From the NCBI RefSeq assembly GCF_032854445.1, contig NC_088301.1:18655808-18719807 (forward strand): a stretch of DNA of 64,000 bases, given 5' to 3'. Shown here piece by piece: positions 37,601 through 47,248 of the stretch. Position numbers and translations under genes: made by a program. This DNA comes from Liolophura sinensis (Eukaryota; Mollusca; Polyplacophora; Chitonida; Chitonidae). Below the pieces are notes generated by a model, which was not told the DNA's origin, did not search any database, and saw nothing but the letters and a program-made list of their open reading frames with translations. Every line of letters starts with the position of its first letter. The first letter of the stretch is position 1.

Positions 37601-40580
37601 GGCATTGTCTTGTTGGAAAATCCAGTCATTCGAGCCAGGAAAGAGTTTAGCAGCTGATGGAAGAAGACTGTTTTCAAGAGTAGCTCTGTATGTGACTTGG
37701 TTCATTCTCCCTTCACACAACTGCATCTGTCCTGTTCCACCCATACTGAAACAACCCCAGATCATCACTGATCCACCCCCATGCTTTACAGTAGGAGCAA
37801 GGCAGTCTGGTTTGTAGGCTTCCCCAGGCTTCCTCCTAACCAGTAAGTTGGCTGGAGTAGGCATCAACTCAAAATTGGATTCATCACTGAAGAGAACTTT
37901 AGCCCAATCATCAACAGTCCAATTCTTGTGATCCCTCGCAAAACGCAAGCGGGCCTTCTGCTGCCTCTTGTTGATGAAGGGCTTCTTCCGTGCCCTGTGC
38001 GACTTTAGACCAGCTTCAAGAAGTCGGTTTCGAACTGTTCTTGCTGAACAGGTCACATTTGTTGACAATGCCCACTCATTTCTAAGGTCTCTGGAGGTCT
38101 GACGACGATTCTTGATACAGGACCGGATGAGTGCTCGGTCATCTCGTGGGGTAGAAAGACGTTTCCTGCCTCGACCAGCTAGCAGTTTTGTAGTACCATG
38201 TTCGGCTTGCTTTTTCTTGGTGTAATGAACTGCTGTCTTAGAGATCTTCAGTTTTTTGGCCACTTGTCGCTCGCTCAATCCAGTATCCAGCTGTGCCAAG
38301 ATGGCTGCCTTTCTGGCTCCACATAATTCTTTCGTTTTAGGCATTATGAGAGCTGACAACTACCGAGTTGTGCTGCATCTTAATATATAAACAAGAGACC
38401 CCTATTTATGTAAGCCTACATGTAAACAGGAAACCACTCTTTATGTAAGTCTGCATGTAAATGGAAAGCATGAAATTGCCTCGCATATACCCTAGGAATA
38501 CAACTGACTTTAAAGCATATCAAATACGACAAAGTATTATGGAATCAGCTGGATTTTTGTCGTATTCATTGTAATCTTCGGTTAATACACCTTTAGGGTT
38601 GCCAGGCAATAAATGAACAAGAAACCAAAGAAAATATGAGTGGTCTAATAATTTTTTCCGTGACTGTATATATATATATATATATATATATTATGTAAGT
38701 CAATATCTTGCAGTCAGGCTCCTAATTGAAGGATACATGAAATGTTTGATTTGTATTGTTTAAGTAGGAGTTTAGCATGTGTCCTAACATACATGTAGGT
38801 CGTGGGTTTCTGCTGGGCTCTTCCCGGTTTCGTCCCACCATAATGCTGGCCGCTGTTGTATAAGTGAAATATTCTTAAGTACGGTGTAAAACACCAATCA
38901 AATAAATAACATACATGTATAAAAGTCTTGGTGTGTTATGTACAGTTATCTTAAGACCCCAGTGGTCATTCCAGAAATTAGGTAACCTAAAAGATAATAG
39001 AAAAAGAGATGTTGAAAAATTTGATCTCCCAGTAGATGAACTAAGAATCTGAGCTGAAAAACCTGGGAATCGTAAGACTAAAAAACAAGCACATGTTGAG
39101 GACATGGCCATTTAAGCTGTTTGGTGATAGTAATGTGGTTGTCACACTTCTACCTTTTTCTGATTAATTTGATCTATTTCTAGATTTTCCAATGAACAAG
39201 ATCCGATATAATGGTGATGATGACTTCATGATACACTTGGTCTGTAGGATATACGTAAAACCCCGGGGGGACATTCGCCATCTCCTGAAAGCTCTCTTGT
39301 TAATATCAAATATCGCTGATTTCCAAGCTGGCAGGAAATCAAAACATTTTGTATTTGGATTTTAAGACTCGTTTTATTTTCTGTTTTTTTTTTTGTTTTT
39401 TTTTTTACAGTTTTGTGTAGATCCTTCTGGGCCAGCCTTTGACCTCCAGATCCCTCTTAACATTCTGATTGGCTCAATTCCTCACCAACAAGTTGTGGAG
39501 AGACACGCTAACTTTGGACCGCCAGGTGGAGCCTCGGGATTTGCCCCGACCATGAATCCCACATCACCTGCCGTGCCTCCAGCACCAGGGGCAACTCCGT
39601 CAGCACCGGTTTTACCGCCAAACATGCGTGAGTGTTTACATACATGTATTTACACCATGCAATTAGTTTGTACTTTTTTAGGCTGTGGTAAGAGGCCTGT
39701 GACAGAGTGGTTATAAGATGATTGTCTTGCAAGGCACATAGTCATACCCAGGACGCCTAGGAGCCTCTCACCAGTGCGGTCACTGTGGGTTCAAGTCTAT
39801 CTCATTCTGGCTTCCTCTCCGGTTGTATGTGTGAAGATCCTGCGGATCTTTTGCGTCTTTAGTGATACAAATGAATCATTTTAGCATCATTTTGATCATA
39901 ATTGTGTGCTTAAATTTCTCTGAAAAAAGTGCTTTAGTGATTGAAAAGGTTGAAGATTTACAGTATGCCTGGTTTCTCGTGAGAAAAATGTCCTCCAGTA
40001 ATGCCGACCAACATCATATAAGTGAAATATTCTTAAGTACAGGGTAAAACTCAGATTAAATAAATAGATAATTAAACGAATGAAAGAAATTTTATTTTGA
40101 TTCACTCATCATCTCTATATTAACTCATTTGTTCATCATCTCTGTATTAAAATTTTTGTCAATCTTCTGAGTATCACTTGCGTTGTTAAGGATAAGAGGT
40201 GCACAATGTCTTCATACTTGATATGTTTATCATTGATTAAGGCGCTTGGGTCTGTTAGCAACCTGTGGATGGTTGTGGGTTTCTCCCGGGCTTTGCCCGG
40301 TTTCCTCCCACCATAATGCTGTCCGCAGTCGTATAAGTGAAATATTCTTGAGTATGGCATAAAACACCAATCAAATAAATAAATAAATAAAATTAGGGGG
40401 CTTGAAACTATATCTTGTTGGCCTCTGTTTTCAGCCCCGCCATCTTATGCTGAGTGTGTGTCTGGCAAGGTGAACATTCGTGATGAGGAAGACAATGAGT
40501 ACACAGGTGGAAACCTGGAGTACACTCCCAGATATACCTACTACAACTGGGAGGACAGCAGCAACCAAAACCCAAAGTGA
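28535..40580 (+). CDS. ARRDC: Alpha-arrestin (arrestin domain-containing protein, ARRDC2/3/4-like), 7 coding exons, 406 aa
   Basis: Joining 28535-28652, 32165-32311, 34188-34414, 35738-35920, 36715-36897, 39411-39627 and 40435-40580 gives 1221 nt: an open frame of 406 codons plus TGA. All six introns are GT-AG and all phases agree (1,1,0,0,0,1). Residues 1 to about 165 form the arrestin N domain (VHWTEQ; YPFRLQLPYGIPSSFE). Residues about 175-310 form the arrestin C domain, with CCLCCKSGPIEAVCRLER, GYVPGEAI and FDLQIPLNILIGSIP. A Pro/Ala-rich linker follows, then one PPxY motif (PPSY, residues 360-363). In this family PPxY recruits NEDD4-type HECT ubiquitin ligases, and the arrestin fold binds receptors or transporters at endosomes and the plasma membrane. 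The length matches vertebrate ARRDC3 (about 414 aa). A second PPxY, common in ARRDC2/3/4, is not seen. The start ATG sits in a good context (GCAGGATGG). Family assignment is firm; the exact orthologue is uncertain. Confidence 0.93.
28786..29045. repeat. Minisatellite in arrestin intron 1, about 32-36-bp unit, 8 copies
   Basis: The units carry CAAACCATTCCGATCTGGCA and TTATTGCC with variation. It begins about 130 bp after exon 1. Confidence 0.9.
29265..29396 (+). repeat. SINE-1B, diverged
   Basis: It reads AAGTTTGTCAGTTACTTGCC, AACATTCTTGATTATGG and GACAATCAAATAAAGAAA. Confidence 0.5.
31145..31237 (+). repeat. SINE-1, 3' third
   Basis: It reads CTTCCACCATAATGCTGGCT, ATATTCTTGAGTG and ACACCAATCAAATCAA. 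Confidence 0.8.
31473..31573 (+). repeat. SINE-1, 3' third
   Basis: It reads GTGGGTTTTCACCGAGCTCC, GGCCGCCGTCGTATAAGTGA and CACCAATCAAATAAATAAAT. Confidence 0.88.
32165..32311 (+). CDS. ARRDC: Arrestin exon 2
   Basis: The acceptor is TTGTTCTAG|GTC and the donor is GAAAAG|GTGGGT, phase 1 to 1, 49 codons. It encodes GLRLLFEGGANVHWTEQ and SARESYF, the family's conserved 'F.G.A.V.WTE' and 'E.YF' strands. A decayed relative of this exon lies at 8559-8695 on the other strand. Confidence 0.9.
32340..32600 (-). repeat. SINE-2, head missing, in arrestin intron 2
   Basis: The plus strand reads GTGAGTGTGTGCTTGGGGTA, CAATTTTTCAGTC, GAAGGCAAGTAAGCC and CCAAGCAAGGAAGTTACA. It starts about 30 bp after the exon 2 donor. 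Confidence 0.8.
32784..32893 (+). repeat. SINE-1, internally deleted
   Basis: It reads GGCTACCTCTCCAGTCGTAA and GAATGCTGGCCACCGTCATA, then ACACCAATCAGATAA. Confidence 0.78.
34008..34075 (+). repeat. SINE-1B fragment
   Basis: It reads CTGGGCACACCAATTTCGTC, CACCCTTAAAACTGACTGTC and ATCGTAGAAGTG. Confidence 0.5.
34188..34414 (+). CDS. ARRDC: Arrestin exon 3
   Basis: The acceptor is GTTTTTTTAG|CTC and the donor is GCTTTG|GTCAGT. Entry is in phase 1 and exit in phase 0. It encodes the LPYGIPSSFE and RVRYTISGVIDKPWKFD blocks typical of the arrestin N domain, then the inter-domain stretch INLLDLNREPLAL. Confidence 0.92.
35045..35545. repeat. 54-bp minisatellite in arrestin intron 3, 9 copies
   Basis: The unit is built on CCATAGTGGTGTCACTGATG, TAAAGCCAGTGTTGATGGTG and GCACCTGCGCTC. 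The spacing is exactly 54 bp in the middle units. Being a multiple of three, it opens long spurious frames on both strands. Confidence 0.95.
35606..35672 (+). repeat. SINE-1B fragment
   Basis: It reads CACACCAGTTTCCTCCACCC, ATAAACCTAACTGC and TTGTATAAGTGATAT. It lies about 65 bp before exon 4. Confidence 0.5.
35738..35920 (+). CDS. ARRDC: Arrestin exon 4
   Basis: The acceptor is GTGTTACAG|TCA and the donor is TCGCAG|GTAATT. It is 61 codons in phase 0. It opens the arrestin C domain with a Cys-rich CCLCCKSGPIEAVCRLER strand pair and the GYVPGEAIVINAEITN block, as in ARRDC3-type proteins. Confidence 0.92.
36179..36195. repeat. Poly(C), 17 bp
   Basis: Homopolymer run. Confidence 0.95.
36210..36340 (+). 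mobile_element. Diverged copy of the TTCAACCTTTT MITE
   Basis: CAATTCTTTGACCTTTCACA followed by TTATTTTGTGTGGATTGATA and AAATTATG parallels the copies at 50375 and 61454. The right end is not clear. Confidence 0.4.
36418..36714 (+). repeat. Tandem duplication of the intron 4 acceptor region
   Basis: 36418-36518 and 36616-36714 share GTGAAATATTCTTGAGTGC, CATCATCGTCATTATCATTT and GTGTTTGT-C-CAG. Each begins with a scrap of SINE-1. Only the second copy abuts exon 5. Confidence 0.85.
36715..36897 (+). CDS. ARRDC: Arrestin exon 5
   Basis: The acceptor is GTCCACAG|GTC and the donor is CTGAAG|GTGAAT. It is 61 codons in phase 0. It encodes VISFHAS, RVNHSEIAPGGSDVWSGD, IPPIPPS and LDGCSIIDITYILK of the C domain. 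The intronic sequence just upstream is a near-repeat of 36418-36518, so a decoy acceptor lies about 200 bp 5'. A decayed homologous exon lies at 6061-6240 on the minus strand. Confidence 0.92.
37010..37040 (+). repeat. Tc1 left terminal inverted repeat
   Basis: It begins CAGTCATGGAAAAAATTATT right after TA and pairs with 38638-38666. Confidence 0.85.
37316..38344 (-). CDS. Tc1-family transposase, DD34E, 342 aa
   Basis: Start chosen at MPKTKELCGARKAAI; an in-frame ATG lies five codons upstream. An N-terminal helix-turn-helix (GLSERQVAKKLKISKTAVHY) is followed by a GRGRKRLST AT-hook-like stretch and a second paired-type HTH (TCSARTVRNRLLEAGL). The catalytic triad is present: D in FSDESNF, D in QQDNAPCH and E in NPIENLW. 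Thirty-four residues separate the second D from E, which defines the Tc1 DD34E class. The GGGSVMIWGCF box is present. The enzyme would excise and reinsert the element at TA sites. No stop or frameshift is visible. Confidence 0.95.
   Translation of the reverse strand: MPKTKELCGARKAAILAQLDTGLSERQVAKKLKISKTAVHYTKKKQAEHGTTKLLAGRGRKRLSTPRDDRALIRSCIKNRRQTSRDLRNEWALSTNVTCSARTVRNRLLEAGLKSHRARKKPFINKRQQKARLRFARDHKNWTVDDWAKVLFSDESNFELMPTPANLLVRRKPGEAYKPDCLAPTVKHGGGSVMIWGCFSMGGTGQMQLCEGRMNQVTYRATLENSLLPSAAKLFPGSNDWIFQQDNAPCHTARSVKTWIENRNIRTMNWPTQSPDLNPIENLWNIIKFKMENHKPKNKANLFEFLQQEWAAVTAGQCNKLVESMPRRMAAVIKNNGHAIKY
38636..38666 (-). repeat. Tc1 right terminal inverted repeat
   Basis: On the minus strand it begins CAGTCACGGAAAAAATTATT. 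It differs from the left end by one base in the first 20 and is followed by TA. Confidence 0.85.
38798..38910 (+). repeat. SINE-1, 3' half, in arrestin intron 5
   Basis: It reads GGTCGTGGGTTTCTGCTGGG, CCATAATGCTGGCCGCTGTT and CACCAATCAAATAAATAA. Confidence 0.87.
39411..39627 (+). CDS. ARRDC: Arrestin exon 6
   Basis: A T-rich tract ends in TTTACAG|TTT. The donor is ATGC|GTGAGT, phase 0 to 1. It encodes the last arrestin strands (FDLQIPLNILIGSIPHQ) and a low-complexity linker rich in Pro, Ala and Thr. Confidence 0.9.
39745..40071 (+). repeat. SINE-1 interrupted by a MITE
   Basis: The 5' part runs to about 39845 (AGGAGCCTCTCACCAGTGCG, GGGTTCAAGTCTA, TCCTGCGGAT). The 3' part resumes at about 39966 (GCCTGGTTTC, TATAAGTGAAATATTCTTAA). 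The material between ends in a MITE terminus. Confidence 0.8.
39846..39965 (-). mobile_element. TTCAACCTTTT MITE nested in SINE-1
   Basis: The right end ATTGAAAAGGTTGAAGATTT then ACAGTA is the family terminus. AAAAAGTGCTTTA also matches the inside of the copy at 42160. The left end is diverged and its position is approximate. Confidence 0.6.
40241..40391 (+). repeat. SINE-1, 3' two-thirds
   Basis: It reads CAACCTGTGGATGGTTGTGG, CCCGGTTTCCTCCCACC and AATCAAATAAATAAATAAAT, ending 44 bp before arrestin exon 7. Confidence 0.9.
40435..40580 (+). CDS. ARRDC: Arrestin exon 7 (terminal, PPxY tail)
   Basis: The acceptor is CTGTTTTCAG|CCC, entered in phase 1. It encodes PPPSYAECVSGK, an acidic stretch, a Tyr-rich segment (YTPRYTYYNWED) and TGA at 40578-40580. 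PPSY is the only PPxY in the protein. A SINE ends about 44 bp upstream of this exon. Confidence 0.9.
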
Positions 40581-42159
40581 TTCCCACCATTTATAGTGGA
40601 CAGACCAACATGAAGAGCCACTTACTAAATAATGTGCTGATGCCATTAAGCTGATCCAATGGTAGTAACCTGACAAGACTCTGCTTTACAGTTATGCTAT
40701 CTGACATGAGCAGTTCAAAAGCTGTACAGGACAGGATACACAACTTTGTCATGGAGCAAAACAGGCATATCAAGGTTAAAAGCAAAACCGTGTTCATGGA
40801 GAAAACTTTGATTGAAGCATCATCATTGTCTAGTGTTTTTTTCTTTTGTGTTTTTGTTGTTGTTGTTGTTGATTATTTTTGCTGTAATGGTTTAAAATGA
40901 TGGAACCAAAAGCCACATGCATTGCACACAGAGTTGTACATCTCTGTTTCACCGATTCTACTGCAGCATTTGCAAAGTGTCTATCTGCACAAAAAGTACA
41001 CACAGAAGACATCCAGTTGAACTAATTGTGCATAGTTTGTGATGGGTCAGTTACATACTCCATTGTACACAGGGAAGACAAAAAACAAATTGGCATATAC
41101 ATGCAGCTCTGAGCTAGTTTGTAAGAGACGAACTAAGCTCTTCATTGCTCTCAGAAAATGAACAAATGGTACACATATGTAAATACTGTAATCTGTCAAC
41201 CCTTTCGATCCCACAAGCTGCAATCCTGGTCGGAACGCTTGTGGAAGAGTTGACAAAACAGGGTAAGTGGCTGTGGGAGAGTCCGATCATTGAGATTGAA
41301 TAGCACACTGAGGGTGGCTGATGGTTCTTAACTTAGTTAATGAACAGCTTGTGAAGTGATGACGTAAAGACTGATAAAGTGGTTAGTCAGAGTCTACACG
41401 CACGACAGGAATGAAGGCCCTTTCACTCAGGTGATCCTCTCCCCTTCCCAGTTATCAGTATGGTCAGTTAGCAGGAGCTAAGGAACAATTAGTAACTGGC
41501 GAAATAGGTTCTTCTTTGCACACAGAGAAGAGAGCAAAATATAGTACACAGTTTTGTATCAATTAAAGTTTGTACATGTATGTAGTCTTATTTTTAATAG
41601 TTTACCATTGTCTTCAAGCAGCTGCACATTATGAATTATGTATGAAGAATTATTGATGAAATCCGTATTTTCTTTTGAATTCCTTTTTTTTCACAGAGGC
41701 TTTTATGTTTCCAGTTAAACACCTACAATCGCTCATTTATAAATTCATTTGTATTGTCTCCTTTCATTGTAATAATTTTGCAGGGCATACTTTTGTGATA
41801 AGTCTCATTCAGCTGTTGGGTTTCTCATAATCGTTGTTGTCTCAACGTAAAAACTAGAAGGGTTTTAAAGTTTTGTTATAAAATTTTTACATTTAGTGTT
41901 TTTGAAATAACATTTTACTTTCGCATTTCATCATTACAAAGCATCTTTTAGTAAACAGCTTGCTTATTTAAAACTAAAGCAGTACCCATTGACAAAATGA
42001 AAGTTTGCCACACTATATTTTGATATGCCTCTGCTGTTAATAATATATGGGATGTCAATATTGCTTAATTTGCGTGTGCAATTCACTGTTTGTTTTGAAT
42101 TTGAGGGGTACTGTCACACTTTGACACCTTTACACTCCTGAAACAAAGTCATGAAAGTG

Positions 42160-42572
42160 TACTGTAAATCTTCAACCTTTTTAGCCAGTAAAAGCACTTT
42201 TTTCATTGGAATGTATGCAATACAATGGGATACCGGCAGATTGTCCACTCACGAAAGGTGGCGCTAGTGTGAATTAGGACTTGCGTCACAAGTCCTTTGT
42301 TGCGCAACGCAAAACATGTTGCGTTCTGTAGTTTCATCTGTGACGTATTTGCTCTACCCACTGTGACGTTGCACCGTTGACGCTGCAGTGGAATGTCCAG
42401 CATCACTGATATGTTGTAATATGTCCCACCTCAAACTTCTGAAAAAAATTTAACTTCATTAAAAATGCAAGCTTCATAAAACCATGCAGATTATTTTCTC
42501 TACATTCTATAGTTCTCTCTTGCTTCAAAATAATGATTGGAGAGGTGGTTGAAAAGGTTGAAGAATAGGGTA
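42160..42572. mobile_element. 413-bp TTCAACCTTTT MITE candidate
   Basis: The left end TACTGTAAATCTTCAACCTT and the right end GGTTGAAAAGGTTGAAGAAT then AGGGTA are inverted. The interior (42230-42400) is CpG-rich and palindromic, with GTTGCGCAAC and three TGACG motifs. It may be unrelated cargo between two solo ends. Confidence 0.5.
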
Positions 42573-42790
42573 GGTGTGCAAATAACATATGCCTAACGTA
42601 GGTCATGTAAGAATTGTGAATTAGAGGGGAAAACTGGTGACTGCACAAATTGGATACCTAGCATGCGTAGCCTTCTGCCAAGGCTGTGATGATCACATAG
42701 TGGCTCAAAAACCAAAAAAGTAGAGTCTGGTAAAGGAGGAAAAGTGCAGAATTGTAGCCTGTTGTATTTGTCAAGGTGTACTGAGTTAAT

Positions 42791-42796
42791 AATAAA
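42791..42796 (+). terminator. Candidate poly(A) signal for the arrestin transcript
   Basis: AATAAA lies about 2.2 kb after the arrestin stop codon. Another AATAAA lies at 46438-46443. Long 3'UTRs are common in ARRDC genes. Which signal is used cannot be told from the sequence. Confidence 0.25.
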
Positions 42797-43575
42797 TTGT
42801 ATGTGTTTTAGATTCACATTACATGTAATCATTATGAAAGTTCTACATACATATGTAACAGTTTGATTTTAGGATTACTAATACATGTAGTTACAATTAG
42901 TTTTTCATACTTTTAAGTATCTAACAAAATGAATATATACTTTGTGTCTTAACAGTCACTTTTATGTCCAGTATAAATGTAACGTTTGGGAGGCTAGAGT
43001 TTTAAGTTAATTTGTTTTGTTTTTTTGTGTGGAATACACACGGATTATTTGCTAGTTGGGTACCACCAGTACATGTTTTAGCTCAAATTATGTTATTTCC
43101 ATATTTTTTACAATTTTCAGGGAACACGTTGAAGCGTCAATTTCAGACTTTGTCATGTTGGACAATTTTTATATTTGCCGGTAGCTATATTTATGGCATG
43201 CATCCAGGTTATACTGGTACGTGCTATACTTTGACCAAATTGACATACTTGTGGGATTACTATGCTCCTTTTTTTACAGTATTTTTGTACATGGTATTTA
43301 TTGTAATTTTTGTATGTAGAGCAGTCTTGTACAAGTGTAATAAGATCATATATTGAGGGTAACAGTTGTCTATTAAACCTGCTTGTAATGCCCAGCGAAT
43401 ATGGATGTGGCATCTGTAGTTAATCATAGACGTGAGCGTAAATGGCAGTGCTCTGCGTGGGGATTCCCCTTTCCTTGAACGGCATCTCGTGGAAAGATGC
43501 TCACTGACAGGTAGAGTACACGGAGGTTGTGATGTTCACAGCCATGTATTGATTATGCTGATTATGCTATATAAA

Positions 43576-44076
43576 AGCGTGATATATTAGGTTGACGTTA
43601 GCACAGCAGTTTGCAAAGAATTTATCAGGTCACCTGCAGCCATCCCTGGGCAGATGAGACTATTTAAAGGGGTAATATACTACGTTGACGTTAGCACAGC
43701 AGTTTGCAAAGAATTTATCAGGTCACCTGCAGCCATCACCGGGCAGATGAGACTATATAAAAGGGTAATATACTACGTTGGCGTTAGCACAGCAGTTTGC
43801 AAAGAATTTATTAGGTCACCTGCAGACATCACCGGGCAGATGAGACTATATAAAAAGGTAATATACTACGTTGACGTTAGCACAGCAGTTTGCAAAGAAT
43901 TTATCAGGTCACCTGCAGCCATCACCCGGCAGATGAGACTATATAAAAGGGTAATATATAAGGTTGGCGTTAGCACAGCAGTTTGCACAGAATTTATCAG
44001 GTCACCTGCAGACATCACCGGGTAGATGAGACTATATAAAAGGGTAATATATAAGGTTGGCGTTAGCACAGCAGTT
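43576..44076. repeat. 93-bp tandem array, about 5.4 copies
   Basis: The unit contains GTTAGCACAGCAGTTTGCAA, AGAATTTATCAGGTCACCTG and GCAGATGAGACTATATAAAA. The period of 31 codons keeps frames open on both strands. Confidence 0.95.
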
Positions 44077-44224
44077 AGTTGTAATACAACTTTCATTTAT
44101 CATTCAGATGCCATGTGTACTATTGACATATCTGTATTCTGTCTAAAATTTTATCTTGCACTAAGGTTCTTGTTTTGCCCGATTCTGTTTCTGTTTGAAT
44201 GTTATAGGATATTGCAATAGAAAA

Positions 44225-47070
44225 AAATGTAACAGTGCCTAATATTTCCTGAACATTGTATACTTTTGAAAACCTGTTGAATTCCTGACTTATTGTTGTT
44301 CTTTTTGAAAAGGACTTCTTCATGTATTCTGTACATCTAGGCCTGTACATTTATCTAGTTGTATACACAGTGCTGTGTTCAGTTATTTGGGTTTATGTGG
44401 TCTTGCATGCAGCTTGGGGATTTCTGGGTGAAAAGTACTAAGCCACATCCATGTGCTATATTGTAGACATGATTTGACTGAAAGCTTATTGTCACATGGA
44501 CATTTGTGGCCTCATCAACGCTTGAGCAAACATTGTCTGGGACAGTGGATATTTACCATGCATGCACAAACGGGATCTGAAATATTAAAAGGGATTAGGG
44601 ATGTGACGTCCATTTATGATGTGTCATTTCCTCTGAGATCGCTTTTCTATGCTTGAACATGGCAGATTATCAGTTGGGGAAAAGTGCTTGCGTGTATTGG
44701 CAGGCTGATCGTGTTTCAAATTTGCCAAATAACCAGCACAAAGCAATCAGTTTAAGTAGATTGTAGCTACCAGAGCAGCATATGTTTTTAACCTGTCACC
44801 GTGGTAGTTACAATGAAGTTAGCCAATGATCACTTTGTGCAAGCAGGCCCTGGGCCATGAAGTTTTATATTCCAAAAACTTGGAAGGTTCTGACCCTAAG
44901 CGTTAAAGGTGACATTCAAAGCTGCTGACATTGAACTCTGAATGATGCTGTATGAGAAAAACAATTCTTTGAAAGCTCAACTTTTTATTGGTAAACTATC
45001 AAAATTTTTCGAGTCAGTTATTTGTAATACAACTTGATTGGCTTGGGTACCAAAATGGTTCCAGAATGGTTCTAGATACAGCCTTAAAAAACCATAGAAA
45101 GGAAGAATATAGAGAATAGTCAATATATAGTCCTATCATTTTGGATGTAGGGCTATACCAGCCCCTGATGAAATTGCAATTATTGGTTCCATAAACATAG
45201 TTATTGCCTATCTGTACAGTGTAATACATGTATGCTATTTTGTGCTGTAACATTGTAATCCTGCAATGGCTTATATATTTTGCCATTTTTCTAGAAAAAA
45301 AAAAAAAAAATCTTGACTTCCTTAATCAAAAAATGATTACATTATCCAAGGATGATGTATGTGATATTTCAGTTCAGGTTAATGAATGTTTTTTGAAAAT
45401 CTTGCCAGTACTGCTAGATCCTAACGATATATCTGGCACGGATGTGGGTCGGAACATCTGCGTAGGAAGGGTGTAATATGACAGCAAAATGTTCACATTA
45501 TACGTCGATCCACATATGATGGGCGTAGGATGGGACCATTATCTGTGTAGTTATTTAACATTCACACAAACTCATTAAGCTTATAACAAATGCCGCGTTA
45601 TTCGACGCCAACATTGTTTCTTCTCTTTAAGTATATCAAAAAAAAAAAAAAAAATAGTCACAAACGGCCTATTTCCGGTTACTAATTCGCAGAAAATCAT
45701 GATAAGACGCAGATCTAGTTTTGACTTTCCGCAATTATTTGGTAAATGCGTAACCATAACCTACATGTACACTACACGATTTTCTTCAGTGCAAAATTTT
45801 CTGAGGAAGTCAGTTTGAGCACTAAATATAGTGTATGGTTAAAACAGAACTTAAACATGATAATTTAGGTACCACGAATGGTTAATTGTTAGTACAGTTT
45901 TTGACGAGAACTTGCATTATTTCAGGGTGTCCGGGAATGCGGTTATATATACGATTTTAGATTTCCACTAACACTAATAACACTTCTTCTAGAAATGGGA
46001 AAGTAAAACTCGAAAATCAAGCATTGGGCTAGCTCACATTTTTACTTTCTTGAATGAGTAAGAGTTAGGCAAATGATAGAACATTCACTAATACTTTTCT
46101 CGTCACCATGTAAACGAACTGCAGATAGGCCTACATTGTGCCATGTTTATAGCTAGCCTGTAGGCTAAAGTGCTGTAAAACGGTCTAAGCAAGACAAGAT
46201 CCGCGGAAAATGTGATCATGATGGTGTTAACATCCGCGCATGGGCCGCCAATCATGGCCGTAGGATCCGCGTAAGATCTACCCCACATCCGATTGAGATA
46301 TGCCTAGGGTATTGGTAAGATCTGCCCCACATCCGATCAAGATATGCCTAGGGTATTGTATATCGTTAGGATTGGGCCGTACTCTTATATCCAACAACCA
46401 TTTTCTGATATACAGTATGCTCTGTACATGTATGCATAATAAAAATTGAAGAACTCTTGCTTTTTGTCATTTCACTTTGTCCAAGGTCCATTTTTTTGTG
46501 ACAAATTAAATAAAGGATATAGCAGAGTGAAGGTTATGCACACGCTCACTGCTTCGCGTCTCGTGGATTATCATTTCCACCTTTCACGAGAGCAATATTT
46601 ACGGTCTCTGACCTTCACTGTGCAATATATTGTGTCTACTATATATTTTGATAATACAATGATTTTGTTTTCAACGTTTTCAGATTGAATATTTTAGCTG
46701 CATGAGGTACATGTGTACATGGCGTTTTGTATGACATCGTGTTTTGATGTGTGACGTAGGAATGTTGAAGTTGGCTAAACTTGTATAATGACATTCAGCT
46801 GTTTTGACATCGTGACATCTAGGTATAAATTAAGCATCAAAATGTAATTACAAAAGTGATACATGTAGCCGACTGAGCAAGGTATCACTTTCATCAGTGA
46901 AGGTAAATCCTGTCATTTCACCTTTATATAAATAATGAAATGTATTTTATTAACTGCATACCACCCTAATTCATTTAGTTTTGATAGGATGATCAAGCTT
47001 GGAACATAGGTCTTTGATTTCTTGTACTCTGTTCATGTACACATTGTTATCATGCTACATACACAGCTCC
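44225..47070. other. Arrestin-side intergenic, nothing recognised
   Basis: It contains A-runs near 45298 and 45640 and AATAAA at 46438. No exon-like frame was found. Confidence 0.4.
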
Positions 47071-47248
47071 TGTGATCCAGGGGACTCTCACCAATACTGT
47101 CGTCGTGTGTTGAAGTGGGCAAGTTCATCAGTAACTTGTCAAAGGTTGGTGATTTCTGCCAGGCATCTGGTTTACTCCACCCACAAAACTGACTGATCGC
47201 CATCAAATAAGTGAACTATCCTTCAGAATGGTGTTAAGCACCAGTCAG
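47070..47248 (+). repeat. SINE-1B, diverged, with remains of the head
   Basis: It reads GGGGACTCTCACCAATACTG, GTAACTTGTCAAAGGTTGGT, CCACCCACAAAACTGACTGA and GGTGTTAAGCACCAGTCAGG. Confidence 0.6.

Larger units (their letters stand above)
37010..38666 (-). mobile_element. Tc1-type DNA transposon in arrestin intron 5, apparently intact
   Basis: The element is 1657 bp. The ends are inverted: CAGTCATGGAAAAAATTATT at the left, and its near-perfect complement ending TTTTTTCCGTGACTG at the right. Similarity extends about 28 nt. It is flanked by TA inside a (TA)n tract, as expected for the Tc1/mariner TA target. It holds one uninterrupted transposase on the minus strand, antisense to the host gene. 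The full-length frame and matching ends suggest a recent insertion. Confidence 0.93.

Noticed and set aside
37292-37817. Plus-strand frames of 77 and 91 codons
   Set aside because: Antisense shadows of the Tc1 transposase.
43012-43356. Hydrophobic 114-codon frame as a small membrane protein
   Set aside because: T-rich sequence gives hydrophobic residues by composition; no homology or splice support.
43654-44025. 123-codon plus-strand repetitive frame
   Set aside because: By-product of the 93-bp array; the other strand is open too.
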